Part shown: positions 17,516-25,607 of the stretch, piece by piece
Position numbering within the stretch: the first letter of the stretch is position 1
How the letters are laid out: every line of letters begins with the position of its first letter
Assembly: GCF_014196495.1 (NCBI RefSeq)
Contig: NZ_JACIDT010000026.1
Span: 1-44,292, forward strand
Direction of reading: 5' to 3'
DNA length: 44,292 nt
From: Sphingobium jiangsuense
Lineage (GTDB): Bacteria > Pseudomonadota > Alphaproteobacteria > Sphingomonadales > Sphingomonadaceae
Translations under genes and position numbers: made by a program
The notes under the pieces: generated by a model
The model's database searches: none
What the model was told of the DNA's origin: nothing
Seen by the model: the letters and a program-made list of their open reading frames with translations, nothing else

Positions 17516-17536
17516 TTTGTATCATTGGGATACAAA
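17516..17536. promoter_or_regulatory. Putative FerC/MarR operator B, upstream of ferA
   Basis: Near-perfect inverted repeat TTTGTATC-N5-GATACAAA, 49 nt before the ferA start and inside the marR-ferA gap. It shares 16 of 21 positions with operator A read on the reverse strand. It implies a separate promoter for ferA. Confidence 0.8.
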
Positions 17537-17577
17537 TTGCGCAATCGGCCTTATAAACCTTGCGGAGAAAGCCGCCG

Positions 17578-18009
17578 CTATTCGACGCCCGTCCGCGCCT
17601 TGGCCAGCAGCGCGATCAGCATCTCCCCTTCCTCCGGGGTCAGCGCGGCCTGCATCTTCGCGTCCGCGCGCTTCAGCGCGGCGAAGAACTCGTCCACCAT
17701 CCTCTCGCCCTCGGCGGTCAGTTGCAGCGCATTGGCGCGCAGGTCGGCCCCCGCCTCGCGCTTCACGAAGCCGCGCCCTTCCAGATAATTGACCAGCTTC
17801 ATCGCGCTGGAGCGGTTGACGCTCAGCACCTCGCCCAGCGCGGTCTGGGTGCAGCCCTGATTGGCGCGGATCAGCAGCAGCGCGGTGACGCGGGCGGGCG
17901 AGATGTCATGGCGGGCCAGCGCCTCGCGCGCCAGCGACTGCGCCGCCAGCTGAAACATCTGGAGCTGGTATCCCAGCAGGCTGGACAGTTCTTTTCCTTC
18001 TTTCATCAT
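17578..18009 (-). CDS. ferC: MarR-family regulator of the ferulate genes (FerC-like)
   Basis: 143 residues with a central winged helix-turn-helix (about 35-105; TQTALGEVLSVNRSSAMKLVNYLEGRGFV is the recognition region, quoted here in part as LSVNRSSAMKLV) between N- and C-terminal dimerisation helices. It sits directly upstream of ferA and has an operator copy in front of its own gene, so it is likely autoregulated. In SYK-6, FerC is released from DNA by hydroxycinnamoyl-CoA thioesters; the same effector is inferred. The start is one of two adjacent ATGs (18009 or 18006); a longer frame to 18060 lacks a ribosome site. Confidence 0.8.
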   Translation of the reverse strand: MMKEGKELSSLLGYQLQMFQLAAQSLAREALARHDISPARVTALLLIRANQGCTQTALGEVLSVNRSSAMKLVNYLEGRGFVKREAGADLRANALQLTAEGERMVDEFFAALKRADAKMQAALTPEEGEMLIALLAKARTGVE

Positions 18010-18030
18010 CCCCCCAGGCACCTTGCCTGC

Positions 18031-18051
18031 ACTGTATGCTTGGCGTACAAA
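18031..18051. promoter_or_regulatory. Putative FerC/MarR operator C, upstream of marR
   Basis: Contains TGTAT-NN-TTGG-NN-TACAAA, the same core as operators A and B, 22 nt before the marR start. It is probably the autoregulatory site. It also lies in the divergent promoter region shared with the aldehyde dehydrogenase gene. Confidence 0.72.
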
Positions 18052-18124
18052 TAAAATCAATCCGGGATGGTTCCCTGATGAAGGTCGGCCCGATGGACGT
18101 CAATATCGCCGATGGAACTAACCG

Positions 18125-18136
18125 TAACGTCTGTTA
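18125..18136. promoter_or_regulatory. TAACG palindrome, site 1 (aldehyde dehydrogenase)
   Basis: TAACGTCTGTTA, 29 nt before the GTG start of the aldehyde dehydrogenase. The 13-mer TAACGTCTGTTAT is identical to the one before the ligA-like gene (site 4). It is one of six members of a palindrome family in this window. Confidence 0.75.
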
Positions 18137-18165
18137 TGATTGTGCCGATTCGAAGGAGAGAGACA

Positions 18166-19584
18166 GTGACAGCCCAATTCAAACTGCTGATCGATGGCGA
18201 GCTGGTGGACGGCGTATCGACATTCGATGTCGTCAACCCCGCGACCGAGGAAGCGTTCGCCCAATGCCCGAAGGCCGACGAGGCGCTGCTGAACCGCGCC
18301 GTCGCCGCCGCCAAGGCCGCCTTCCCCGCATGGGCGGCGAAAAGCTTCGACGAGCGCGCGGGCTATATCAACCGCCTCGCCGATGCGCTCGAATCGCGCG
18401 TCGACGAATTCGCCCGCCTGCTCACCAGCGAACAGGGCAAGCCGCTCGACCAGGCCGCCTATGAGATCATGGGCAGCGTGTTCGTGCTGCGCGCCTTCGC
18501 CAATATGCGCGTTGCCGAAAAGACGCTGCGCGACGAGAACGGCAACACCGTGATCGAGCACCGCACGCCGCTGGGCGTCTGCGCGTCGATCACGCCGTGG
18601 AATTTCCCGGTCGTGCTACTGATGAACAAGCTCGGCCCCTGCCTGATCGCGGGCAACACCATGGTCGCCAAGCCCGCGCCGACCACCCCGCTCACCACGC
18701 TGCTGTTCGGCGAGCTGGCGCAGGGCATCCTGCCCGCGGGCGTGCTCAACGTGGTATGCGACCAGAATGAGCTGGGTCCGCTGATCACCGGCCACCCGGA
18801 TATCGCCAAGGTCGCGTTCACCGGCTCCACCGGCACCGGCAAGAAGGTGATGGCGTCGGCGGCCGAGGGCGTGAAGCGCGTCACGCTGGAGCTGGGCGGC
18901 AATGACGCCGCGATCGTGCTGGACGACGTGCCCGCCGCGCTTGCCGCGCAGAAGGTCTACAACGGCGCGATGACCAATGCCGGGCAGATCTGCGTCGCGG
19001 TGAAGCGCGCCTTCGTGCCTGAAGCCATGTATGACGAATTCTGCGACGAGATCGCGAAGCTCGCCAGCGCAGCGGTGGTGGACGACGGGGCCAAGCAGGG
19101 CTCGACCATCGGCCCGGTCCAGAACAGGATGCAGTATGAAAAGGTCAAGTCGCTGCTGGAGGACGCCAAGGCGCGCGGCACGATCGTCGCGGGCGGCGAA
19201 CTGCCCGACCGCCCCGGCTATTTCATCCCGCCGACCATCGTCCGCGACCTCGACGACGATGCGCCGCTGGTGAAGGAAGAGCAGTTCGGCCCGGTGCTGC
19301 CCGTGCTCAAGTACAAGGATATCGAGGAAGTGATCGCCCGCGCCAACGCGTCGGAATATGGCCTCGGCGGCACCGTCTGGGGCAAGGACCTCGCCCGCGC
19401 GATGGAGGTGGCGAAGCAGATCGACACCGGCACCGTCTGGGTGAACCAGCATCTCGCCATCGATCCCAACATCCCGTTCCGGGGCGCCAAGCAGTCCGGC
19501 ATCGGCGGGGAACTGGGCGAGGCAGGCCTCAACGAATATACGCAGGCCCATATCGTCAACGCGGTTTCGCTCGAAACCGCCTGA
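18166..19584 (+). CDS. NAD(P)-dependent aldehyde dehydrogenase, aromatic-aldehyde context
   Basis: 472 residues, full-length ALDH. Catalytic Cys276 (NAGQICV), general base Glu242 (LELGGND), Asn146 (PWNFP) and Lys169 (VAKPAP) are all present, as is the nucleotide loop GSTGTGKK (220-227). The start is GTG at 18166 with AAGGAG 7-8 nt upstream. The context, beside the vanillin-forming FerA/FerB genes and under the TAACG operator shared with the lignostilbene dioxygenase operon, suggests an aromatic aldehyde such as vanillin or a formyl-aromatic product. Sequence alone does not decide the substrate, so no symbol is given. A terminator follows. Confidence 0.85.
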   Translation: MTAQFKLLIDGELVDGVSTFDVVNPATEEAFAQCPKADEALLNRAVAAAKAAFPAWAAKSFDERAGYINRLADALESRVDEFARLLTSEQGKPLDQAAYEIMGSVFVLRAFANMRVAEKTLRDENGNTVIEHRTPLGVCASITPWNFPVVLLMNKLGPCLIAGNTMVAKPAPTTPLTTLLFGELAQGILPAGVLNVVCDQNELGPLITGHPDIAKVAFTGSTGTGKKVMASAAEGVKRVTLELGGNDAAIVLDDVPAALAAQKVYNGAMTNAGQICVAVKRAFVPEAMYDEFCDEIAKLASAAVVDDGAKQGSTIGPVQNRMQYEKVKSLLEDAKARGTIVAGGELPDRPGYFIPPTIVRDLDDDAPLVKEEQFGPVLPVLKYKDIEEVIARANASEYGLGGTVWGKDLARAMEVAKQIDTGTVWVNQHLAIDPNIPFRGAKQSGIGGELGEAGLNEYTQAHIVNAVSLETA

Positions 19585-19606
19585 ACGCGGCGGTTTGCCG
19601 TCCAGG

Positions 19607-19640
19607 GAAAAGGCCGTCCCGCTCGCCGGGGCGGCTTTTT
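19607..19640 (+). terminator. Intrinsic terminator after the aldehyde dehydrogenase
   Basis: GCCGTCCCG pairs with CGGGGCGGC (one G-T pair) and is followed by five T, with four A on the other side. It lies about 25 nt after the stop. Confidence 0.82.
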
Positions 19641-19668
19641 CACGAATGTGATATATACATATTCGTGA
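19640..19668. promoter_or_regulatory. Inverted repeat upstream of the MetE-like gene
   Basis: Arms TCACGAAT (19640-19647) and ATTCGTGA (19661-19668) enclose an AT-rich 13-nt centre that could hold a -10 box. It lies 51-79 nt before the MetE-like start. It may be the operator for the IclR regulator encoded two genes downstream. Confidence 0.55.
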
Positions 19669-19718
19669 CTTGATGCCATGTGTTGCACGGGCGAAACGCT
19701 CTGGAAGGGGATTTATTC

Positions 19719-20846
19719 ATGACCATCGCCACCACCCATGTCGGCAGCCTGCCGCGCGGCGAGAAGCTGACGCCGCTGCTGCTGGCCCGCGACCATGGCG
19801 AGGCCTATGACGCGGCGGAATTCGACCGCGTGGTGCAGGAGGCGGTGGACGACGCCGTCGCCCGTCAGGTCGAGGCCGGCGTCACCATCGTCAGCGACGG
19901 CGAACTCGGCAAGGTCGGCTATTCCACCTACATGATCGAGCGGCTGTCCGGCTTCGGCGGCCATACCGACCGCCAGCCCGCCGCCGATCTCGCCCCGCTG
20001 CCCGACCTGCGCAAGAAGCTCGCCGCGATCATGGGCAGCCAGGAATTCACCCGCGCCTCGTGCATCGGCCCGGTGAAGCTGGTGACGCTGGAGCCGCTGC
20101 ACGACGACATCCGCCGCTTCCGCGCCGCGCTCGATAAAAACGGCAAGGGGGTGCGCGCGTTCATGAACTCGGCCTCGCCGGGGCTCATCACCGCCTTCCA
20201 GGTGAACCGCCATTATCCCAGCCATGAGGCCTATCTCGCCGATATCGTCGATGCGATGCGCGAGGAATATGAAACCATCGTCAATGCGGGCTTCGACCTG
20301 CAACTCGATTGCCCCGACCTCGCCATGTCGCGCCACACCGGTTATCAGGACCAGAGCGAGGAGGAATTCCTGCGCACCGCCGCCGCCAATGTCGAGGCAT
20401 TGAACGCCGCCACCGCCAACATCCCGGCGGAGAGGATGCGCATGCACATCTGCTGGGGCAATTATGAAGGGCCGCACGATCACGATATTCCGCTCGAACG
20501 GGTGATCGACATCGTGCTCCGCGCCCGTCCCGCGACCGTGCTGTTCGAGGCCGCCAATCCCCGGCACGAGCATGAATGGAAGGTCTGGCGCGACGCGAAG
20601 CTGCCCGACACGAAGATCCTCGCCCCCGGCCTGATCGACACCTGCTCCAACTATGTCGAGCATCCCGAACTGATCGCCCAGCGCATCGAGCGCTTCGCCG
20701 GGATCGTCGGCAAGGACCGGGTGATCGCCAGCACCGATTGCGGCTTCGGCACCTTCGCGGGCTATGGCAAGATCGACCCGGCGGTGACGTGGAAGAAGCT
20801 GGCCGCGCTGCGCGAGGGCGCGGATATTGCGGAGGCGCGGCTGTGA
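19719..20846 (+). CDS. MetE C-terminal-domain-like zinc methyltransferase (cobalamin-independent methionine synthase II family)
   Basis: 375 residues, only the catalytic C-terminal barrel of MetE; the N-terminal half of full MetE is absent. The N-terminal TTHVGSLPRG loop and the zinc-ligand segments MHICWGNYEG (His and Cys) and STDCGFGTF (Cys) are visible. Short MetE-like proteins move methyl or alkyl groups between a thiol and another carrier; the physiological pair is often unknown. Placed between FerA/FerB and LigM genes, it could use methyl groups from O-demethylation, but this is inference. ATG at 19719 has GGAAGGGG upstream. A SnoaL-like gene overlaps its stop (GTGA). Confidence 0.8.
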   Translation: MTIATTHVGSLPRGEKLTPLLLARDHGEAYDAAEFDRVVQEAVDDAVARQVEAGVTIVSDGELGKVGYSTYMIERLSGFGGHTDRQPAADLAPLPDLRKKLAAIMGSQEFTRASCIGPVKLVTLEPLHDDIRRFRAALDKNGKGVRAFMNSASPGLITAFQVNRHYPSHEAYLADIVDAMREEYETIVNAGFDLQLDCPDLAMSRHTGYQDQSEEEFLRTAAANVEALNAATANIPAERMRMHICWGNYEGPHDHDIPLERVIDIVLRARPATVLFEAANPRHEHEWKVWRDAKLPDTKILAPGLIDTCSNYVEHPELIAQRIERFAGIVGKDRVIASTDCGFGTFAGYGKIDPAVTWKKLAALREGADIAEARL

Positions 20847-21232
20847 CGCTGGAGGAGCGGCTGCTGATCGAGCAGCAATGCGCCCGGCTGGTGGCGCTCT
20901 ACGCCAATCTCAACGACGCCGCGCGCTGGGAAGAGGTCGCCGCGCTCTATGCGGAGGATGGCCGCATGGCCCGCCCGACCGCGCCCGACGACTGGATCGA
21001 GGGGCGCGAGGCGATCCTCGCCGCCTTCACTGCCCGTCCGCCGCGCACCACGCGCCATTTCTGCTCCAACATCGTGATCGACGTGCTGAGCGAGGACGAA
21101 GCCGTCGGCGAATCGGCGATGCTGCTGTTCACCGTCGATAACGCGTCGAAGGCCGGGTCCTTCCACGACCGCTTCGTGCGGACCGGCGAGGGCTGGCGCT
21201 TCGCCGAGCGCCGGGGCAGCCTGACCTTCTGA
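20843..21232 (+). CDS. SnoaL_4/NTF2-fold protein
   Basis: 129 residues starting at a GTG that overlaps the MetE-like stop by 4 nt, so the two are translationally coupled. The order of helices and strands (EERLLIEQQCARLVALYANL, then a D/W segment, then RHFCSN and FHDRFVR) fits the SnoaL_4 class of small cone-shaped NTF2-fold proteins. These can be enzymes (isomerases, dehydratases, lyases) or binding proteins. No function can be assigned. It is separate in type from the five NTF2-fold genes at 38.8-44.1 kb. Confidence 0.72.
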   Translation: MTLEERLLIEQQCARLVALYANLNDAARWEEVAALYAEDGRMARPTAPDDWIEGREAILAAFTARPPRTTRHFCSNIVIDVLSEDEAVGESAMLLFTVDNASKAGSFHDRFVRTGEGWRFAERRGSLTF

Positions 21233-21241
21233 GGGGGCGGC

Positions 21242-22009
21242 ATGAACGGACCCACGCCCGGCAGCGCGCCCCCGACGGTCAAGTCCGCGATGCGGACGCT
21301 CGACATCATCGAATATGTCGTCGCCCATCCATCGGGCGTGATCGCGCAGGATATAGCGGGCGCGCTGACCATCCCGGTCAGCAGCCTGTCCTATCTGCTC
21401 GGCACGCTGGTCGAGCGGGGCTATCTGAAGCGCGACGGCCGCCGCTACCTGCCCGGCCCCGGCCTCGACCGGCTGCGCGCCGCGCCGCAGGAACGCACGC
21501 TGGCCGAGCGGGTGGAGCCGCTGGTCCGCTCGCTGCGCGCGCGCCTCAACGAAACCGTGTCCTTCTTCATCCAGACCGGGTGGGAGATGGAGGCGCTGGT
21601 CACCGAAACGGCGGAACAGTCGCTGCGTTATTCGATCGCGGTGGGCACCCGCACGCCGATGCACTGCCTCGCGGCGGGCAAGGCGATGCTGGCGGCGCTG
21701 ACCGATGCGGAGATCGACGCCTATTTCGCGACCAGCACGCGGGACAGCTTCACCCCGCAGACCCGGTTCGACGAGGCCGCGCTGCGCGCCGAGATCGCGG
21801 CGACGCGCCGCACCGGCATCGCCCATACGAACGAGGAATATACGCCGGGCATTCACGGCATCGGCAAGGCGCTGGTGGTCGACGGCCAGCCGATCGGCGC
21901 CTTCGCCGCCGCCATTCCGGTGCCGCGCCTGACGCCGGAACTGGAGGAACGCACCGTCGCCCTGCTGAGCGAGACAGTGGCGCTGTTCGGCGCCGCGCAG
22001 GGCGGCTGA
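21242..22009 (+). CDS. IclR-family transcriptional regulator
   Basis: 255 residues. N-terminal winged helix-turn-helix (about 12-70, beginning VKSAMRTLDIIEYV) and C-terminal effector domain (about 80-250, with the family patterns GTRTPMHCLAAGKAML and GIAHTNEEYTPGIHGIG). IclR proteins commonly control aromatic-acid catabolism with a pathway intermediate as effector. It starts 9 nt after the SnoaL_4 gene and is likely in the same operon, possibly acting at the inverted repeat at 19640-19668. Confidence 0.87.
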   Translation: MNGPTPGSAPPTVKSAMRTLDIIEYVVAHPSGVIAQDIAGALTIPVSSLSYLLGTLVERGYLKRDGRRYLPGPGLDRLRAAPQERTLAERVEPLVRSLRARLNETVSFFIQTGWEMEALVTETAEQSLRYSIAVGTRTPMHCLAAGKAMLAALTDAEIDAYFATSTRDSFTPQTRFDEAALRAEIAATRRTGIAHTNEEYTPGIHGIGKALVVDGQPIGAFAAAIPVPRLTPELEERTVALLSETVALFGAAQGG

Positions 22010-22060
22010 ACATCGGAACAGCCGCGAATGCGGCGCCTCCTCCTCCTGCGCGAGACCGGA

Positions 22061-23137
22061 TCAGCCTTCGCCTATCGCTGCCCGGCGCGCCTGCCGCAAT
22101 TCGTCGCTCAGGACAGCGACCAGCGCGGCAGCGGGCATCGCGCGGGCCAGCGGCGCGCCCTGTCCGGCCCATTGCGCGCCGAAGCCATGCTCTCCCTTCG
22201 CCTTGGCCGCCGCATGCAGCGCCTTGCCCGCGTCATAGGCCATGGGATAGCCGGCCGGACGGCAGGCTCCCTCCTTGTCGGCGAGGGCGGTGAAGCGATT
22301 GGGCAGCGCCCTTGCCGGGCGGCCGGAAATGAGGGTGGTGAGCCGCGTATGCGCGCTGCCCGGCCCGGCGAGAGCCTGCCGATAGGCATCGTCCGCCGCC
22401 GATTCGGGGCAGGCGATGAAGGCGGTGCCCAGCTGCGCCGCGACCGCGCCGAGATCCAGCGCGGCAGCGATGCCCGCGCCGTCCATGATCCCGCCGGCGG
22501 CGATAACCGGTATGCGGCATTCCCTCGCCAGCAGGCGGGTGAGCGCCATCGTGCCCAGCCCGTCGTCCGGGGCGGCCGGATCGAATATACCGCGATGCCC
22601 GCCCGCCTCAATGCCCTGCGCCACCACCATGTCGATACCGGCGGCCTCCACCAGCCGCGCTTCCTCCGGGCTGGTCGCGCTCGCCAGCAGGAGGCTGCCG
22701 CCCTGCTTCAGCGCCGCGATCAGCGACGCGGGAGGGAGGCCGAAATGGAAGCTGACGACCGGCGGCCGCGTCTCCAGCACTATCGCCTGCATATCCGGGT
22801 CGTCGTTGAGGCTGGTATAGATCGGGCGGAGGGTCCGGGGCGGCTGCGCGCCGAACTCGGCGAACAGCGACCTCAGCCAATCGATCCACGCCGCTTCCCG
22901 CTCCGGATCGGGTTCGTCGGGCCGGTGGACGAAGAAATTGACGTTGAAGGCGCGGTCCGTCCGTTCCCGCACCTGCGCGATCATCGCGCGGGCGCCCGCC
23001 GCGTCGGTCGATCCGACACCGATGGACCCCAGTCCGCCCGCATTCGACACCGCCGCGGCAAGCTCCGGCGTGGAGGTTCCCGCCATGGGCGCCTGGATGA
23101 CGGGAACGGAAAGGCCGAGCCGGTCGAGAATGCTCAT
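22061..23137 (-). CDS. Nitronate monooxygenase (2-nitropropane dioxygenase family)
   Basis: 358-residue FMN-dependent TIM-barrel protein. Family marks: VIQAPMAGTSTPELAAAVSNAG near the start (seen here as QAPMAG), the catalytic segment QGIEAGGHRG with its His, AAGGIMDGAG, and LGTAFIACPES for FMN phosphate binding. It oxidises alkyl nitronates such as propionate-3-nitronate. It has no evident link with the aromatic genes around it; a different substrate is possible. The ATG at 23137 has AAAGGG upstream; a longer frame to 23161 is less likely. It converges on the IclR gene. Confidence 0.85.
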   Translation of the reverse strand: MSILDRLGLSVPVIQAPMAGTSTPELAAAVSNAGGLGSIGVGSTDAAGARAMIAQVRERTDRAFNVNFFVHRPDEPDPEREAAWIDWLRSLFAEFGAQPPRTLRPIYTSLNDDPDMQAIVLETRPPVVSFHFGLPPASLIAALKQGGSLLLASATSPEEARLVEAAGIDMVVAQGIEAGGHRGIFDPAAPDDGLGTMALTRLLARECRIPVIAAGGIMDGAGIAAALDLGAVAAQLGTAFIACPESAADDAYRQALAGPGSAHTRLTTLISGRPARALPNRFTALADKEGACRPAGYPMAYDAGKALHAAAKAKGEHGFGAQWAGQGAPLARAMPAAALVAVLSDELRQARRAAIGEG

Positions 23138-23232
23138 AATATCCCTTTCAGGTTGAAGCATGACGGGACGGCGATACTCCGTTCCGCCGCGAATATCAGG
23201 TCTTTACTTCCCGTCCGCCCGGTTCCGGGCAC

Positions 23233-23267
23233 GAAAAAGGGCGCGGAGTGACCCCCCGCGCCGTTTC
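23233..23267 (-). terminator. Intrinsic terminator after ligM (minus strand)
   Basis: On the minus strand GGCGCGG and CCGCGCC form a stem followed by CTTTTT. It lies about 30 nt beyond the ligM stop. Confidence 0.82.
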
Positions 23268-23296
23268 CCTTGCGACCCGATCAACGGGGTGAAGGA

Positions 23297-24697
23297 TCAG
23301 TCCTTCCTGGTGCGCCAGCCGTCGGCGTAGCTGTCGCGCGCGACTTCCGAATAGGGCGCGGGCGACACGATCGCCTTGATCTCGGTCTGGACATGGGGCT
23401 CGACGGTCGGCTTCTTCGTGCCGCCATTGGGCTCGCCCCACACCAGCGTGACCTCGGTGCCCGGCTCGGCGACCGACTGGTCGACCATGGCGAGGGTCAG
23501 GAAGCGGCCCTCATTGGCCGAATAGCCCGACCAGGTGGAGATGCCGACGCTCTTGCCGTCCTTGGTCACCAGATCATAGGGGTGCATCGAATAGACCGAG
23601 CTGGGGAACTCCATGAACTTGGCGCGGTCGCCCTTCTGGAGCATCGAGCTCATCACCCGCATCACGTCCTCATTGTCGAGCGCGAGCGTGACCTTCTGGC
23701 GGTGCGGCTGGTCCTTCATCTTCTCCAGCGCCTCGCGGCCGATGAACTCATGGTCGAACTTGACCATGATGCCGTAGCCCAGATCCCACGGGGTCAGGTA
23801 ATAATCCTCGATATTGTCGGAAACGAAGCTGCCGCCGATCGAGGTGACGCCCTCATAGCTGTTGGCCTTCAGCCACGCGCGATAATCCTTCAGCGAGTCG
23901 CCCGTGTAGATGGCGGGCAGCGGCGAGGGAATCCACGCCGATTCCAGCGCGTTGGAGCTGTAGGTGCGGCCGCCGACGAGGGTGAGGCCGAATTCCTCGC
24001 CCGCCGCGATCAGCGCGTCGCGCACCGTGTCGTAATCCTTCCACGGGCCGAACAGCTCGTAACCGGGCTGGCCCGCCATGCCGTGGCGCAGCGCGCGCAC
24101 TTCCGCGCCGTTGATGGTGATCGGCGCCATGTGGAAGAACTTCAGGTCCGGCGGGGTGGTGCCCATCGCCTTTTCCAGCGTCTTCATGGCGTTGGGGCCC
24201 TGAAGCTGGAAGCGATAGTTGCGGCGATAGCCCTTTTCGGCTTCCGGGCGCATCGCGGTGCGCTCGTCGCGCTCCACCTTCACGTCCCACTTGCCCGACG
24301 CGGCATGATATTCGACCCATTCGATCGACGGCGCGCGGCCGACCAGCTCGAACTTGTTCTCTTCGAGATAGAACAGGATCACGTCGCCGATCACATAGCC
24401 TTCCGGGGTGACGGGCGCGAACTGCTTGGCGCGGTTCGGCACGAAGCCCTTGAAGCTGTTGGGCGCGAGATAGGACAGCATGTCGAACGCGCCGGGGCCG
24501 GTGACGAGCAGGTCGACCATGTGATAGCTCTGGTTGAAGAGCACGCAGGTGTTGGCCCACGCCATCTGCTCGCTGCGCCAGTTGGAATATTCGCCCGGCA
24601 CGCCCGGATAGACGTTGGGGCCGCTCTGCTGGTTGCGCAGGAACTCGACGATATTGCCTTTCTCGTCGAGCAGTTGCTGCAGGGATTTGTCAGTCAT
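23297..24697 (-). CDS. ligM: Tetrahydrofolate-dependent aromatic O-demethylase (LigM/DesA family)
   Basis: 466 residues of the GcvT-like fold. LigM moves the methoxyl methyl of vanillate (or 3-O-methylgallate) to THF, giving protocatechuate (or gallate) and 5-methyl-THF; DesA does the same for syringate. The LigM catalytic residues His60, Arg122 and Tyr247 align with His59 (SYHMVDL), Arg121 (VGRAPS) and Tyr246 (GGRTYSSN). The ATG at 24697 with AAGGAG upstream is the start. The substrate is not certain, since the protein is clearly diverged from SYK-6 LigM as I remember it. An alpha/beta hydrolase gene precedes it in the same operon, and the THF recycling genes lie divergently. Confidence 0.83.
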   Translation of the reverse strand: MTDKSLQQLLDEKGNIVEFLRNQQSGPNVYPGVPGEYSNWRSEQMAWANTCVLFNQSYHMVDLLVTGPGAFDMLSYLAPNSFKGFVPNRAKQFAPVTPEGYVIGDVILFYLEENKFELVGRAPSIEWVEYHAASGKWDVKVERDERTAMRPEAEKGYRRNYRFQLQGPNAMKTLEKAMGTTPPDLKFFHMAPITINGAEVRALRHGMAGQPGYELFGPWKDYDTVRDALIAAGEEFGLTLVGGRTYSSNALESAWIPSPLPAIYTGDSLKDYRAWLKANSYEGVTSIGGSFVSDNIEDYYLTPWDLGYGIMVKFDHEFIGREALEKMKDQPHRQKVTLALDNEDVMRVMSSMLQKGDRAKFMEFPSSVYSMHPYDLVTKDGKSVGISTWSGYSANEGRFLTLAMVDQSVAEPGTEVTLVWGEPNGGTKKPTVEPHVQTEIKAIVSPAPYSEVARDSYADGWRTRKD

Positions 24698-24748
24698 CAA
24701 TGCCTCTCCTTACACATTCGGGATAAAGGTTGGGGTTGGGGGTAGTGG

Positions 24749-25450
24749 TCACGACGCGGCCGGCCAGTCGAGCCATTCGCGAAGGATTTGGTTGAACTGT
24801 TGCGGCTTTTCGGCGGGCGCCATGTGGCCCGCCCCTTCCACGACCCGCAATTGCGCGCCGGGAATCCGCTCGACCATGTCCGCATGCTGGTCGACCGGCG
24901 ACCATTGGTCCTCGTCGCCGACGATGGCGACGGCCGGAACGCGGATCGACGCCAGCACCGCATCGGTGTCGGGACGGTTCAGCAGCGCCGCGATCTGGCG
25001 CTCGAACACGTGCTGCCCGGCATCGATGCACATCGCCCGCAGCGACGCCATCAGGGCGGCGTCGCCCCGGCCGGCCGCGCCGACCATCGGCGGCAGCCAG
25101 GCGTCGACCAGCGCGGTCATGCCCTGTTCGCGCCCGATGTCGCGCAACGCGTACCGCTTGTCCGCCTCGCCCGGCTTCACCGGATGGATGCCGGTGTCGG
25201 CCAGCGCGATGCGCTCGACCCGTTGCGGTGCCTTGCGAATCACCTCCAGCGCGATTCGCGCGCCCATAGAATGGCCGAGCAGCGCGAATCGCTCCGGCGC
25301 GCGGGCGAGCGCATAATCGGCCATCGCCTCGATCCGGTCGCAGCCCGCATAGAATCCGTCGACCGCCACGGCGCCCGGAAAAGCGTCGATCTGCGCGGCG
25401 AACATGCGCGAATCGCAGAGCAGACCCGGCAGGATCAGCAGCGTGCTCAT
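24749..25450 (-). CDS. Alpha/beta hydrolase, co-transcribed with ligM
   Basis: 233 residues. Nucleophile elbow GHSMGA (Ser in the first 65 residues), acid region VGDEDQWSP and catalytic His in GAGHMAP near the C-terminus complete the triad. A perfect AGGAGGTGA ribosome site precedes the ATG. The 51-nt gap to ligM without a terminator implies one transcript. An ester of an aromatic acid is a plausible substrate (it would feed LigM), but sequence does not show this. Confidence 0.78.
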   Translation of the reverse strand: MSTLLILPGLLCDSRMFAAQIDAFPGAVAVDGFYAGCDRIEAMADYALARAPERFALLGHSMGARIALEVIRKAPQRVERIALADTGIHPVKPGEADKRYALRDIGREQGMTALVDAWLPPMVGAAGRGDAALMASLRAMCIDAGQHVFERQIAALLNRPDTDAVLASIRVPAVAIVGDEDQWSPVDQHADMVERIPGAQLRVVEGAGHMAPAEKPQQFNQILREWLDWPAAS

Positions 25451-25607
25451 TTCACCTCCTCGAACGCTTTCTTCGTATTCATGAAAATTTCATCTACCCG
25501 AAACGGATCATTCGCGCTAGAGGAAATCGCAAGGACCCAGAGGAATCGGCCTTCCCCCATGCCCACGGCAGGCAAAGGCCGCCCGCAGACCCTATAGGGA
25601 GAGAGAG
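25451..25607. promoter_or_regulatory. Divergent promoter region, hydrolase-ligM and metF operons
   Basis: 157 nt between divergent transcripts for demethylation and C1 oxidation, so the two halves of the methyl route may be jointly controlled. A short inverted repeat ATGAAA-A-TTTCAT lies at 25481-25493, 31 nt before the hydrolase start. Neither the TAACG palindrome nor the FerC-type operator is found here. Confidence 0.5.

Noticed and set aside
18166..19584. Naming the aldehyde dehydrogenase vanillin dehydrogenase (ligV/vdh)
   Set aside because: Context fits, but the sequence does not show a substrate-specific feature, and the operator links it to the stilbene genes as well as the ferulate locus.
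25481..25493. ATGAAA-A-TTTCAT as a shared operator for the C1 operons
   Set aside because: It is short, AT-rich and found once; no second copy near related genes was seen, so it is noted only inside the promoter-region entry.
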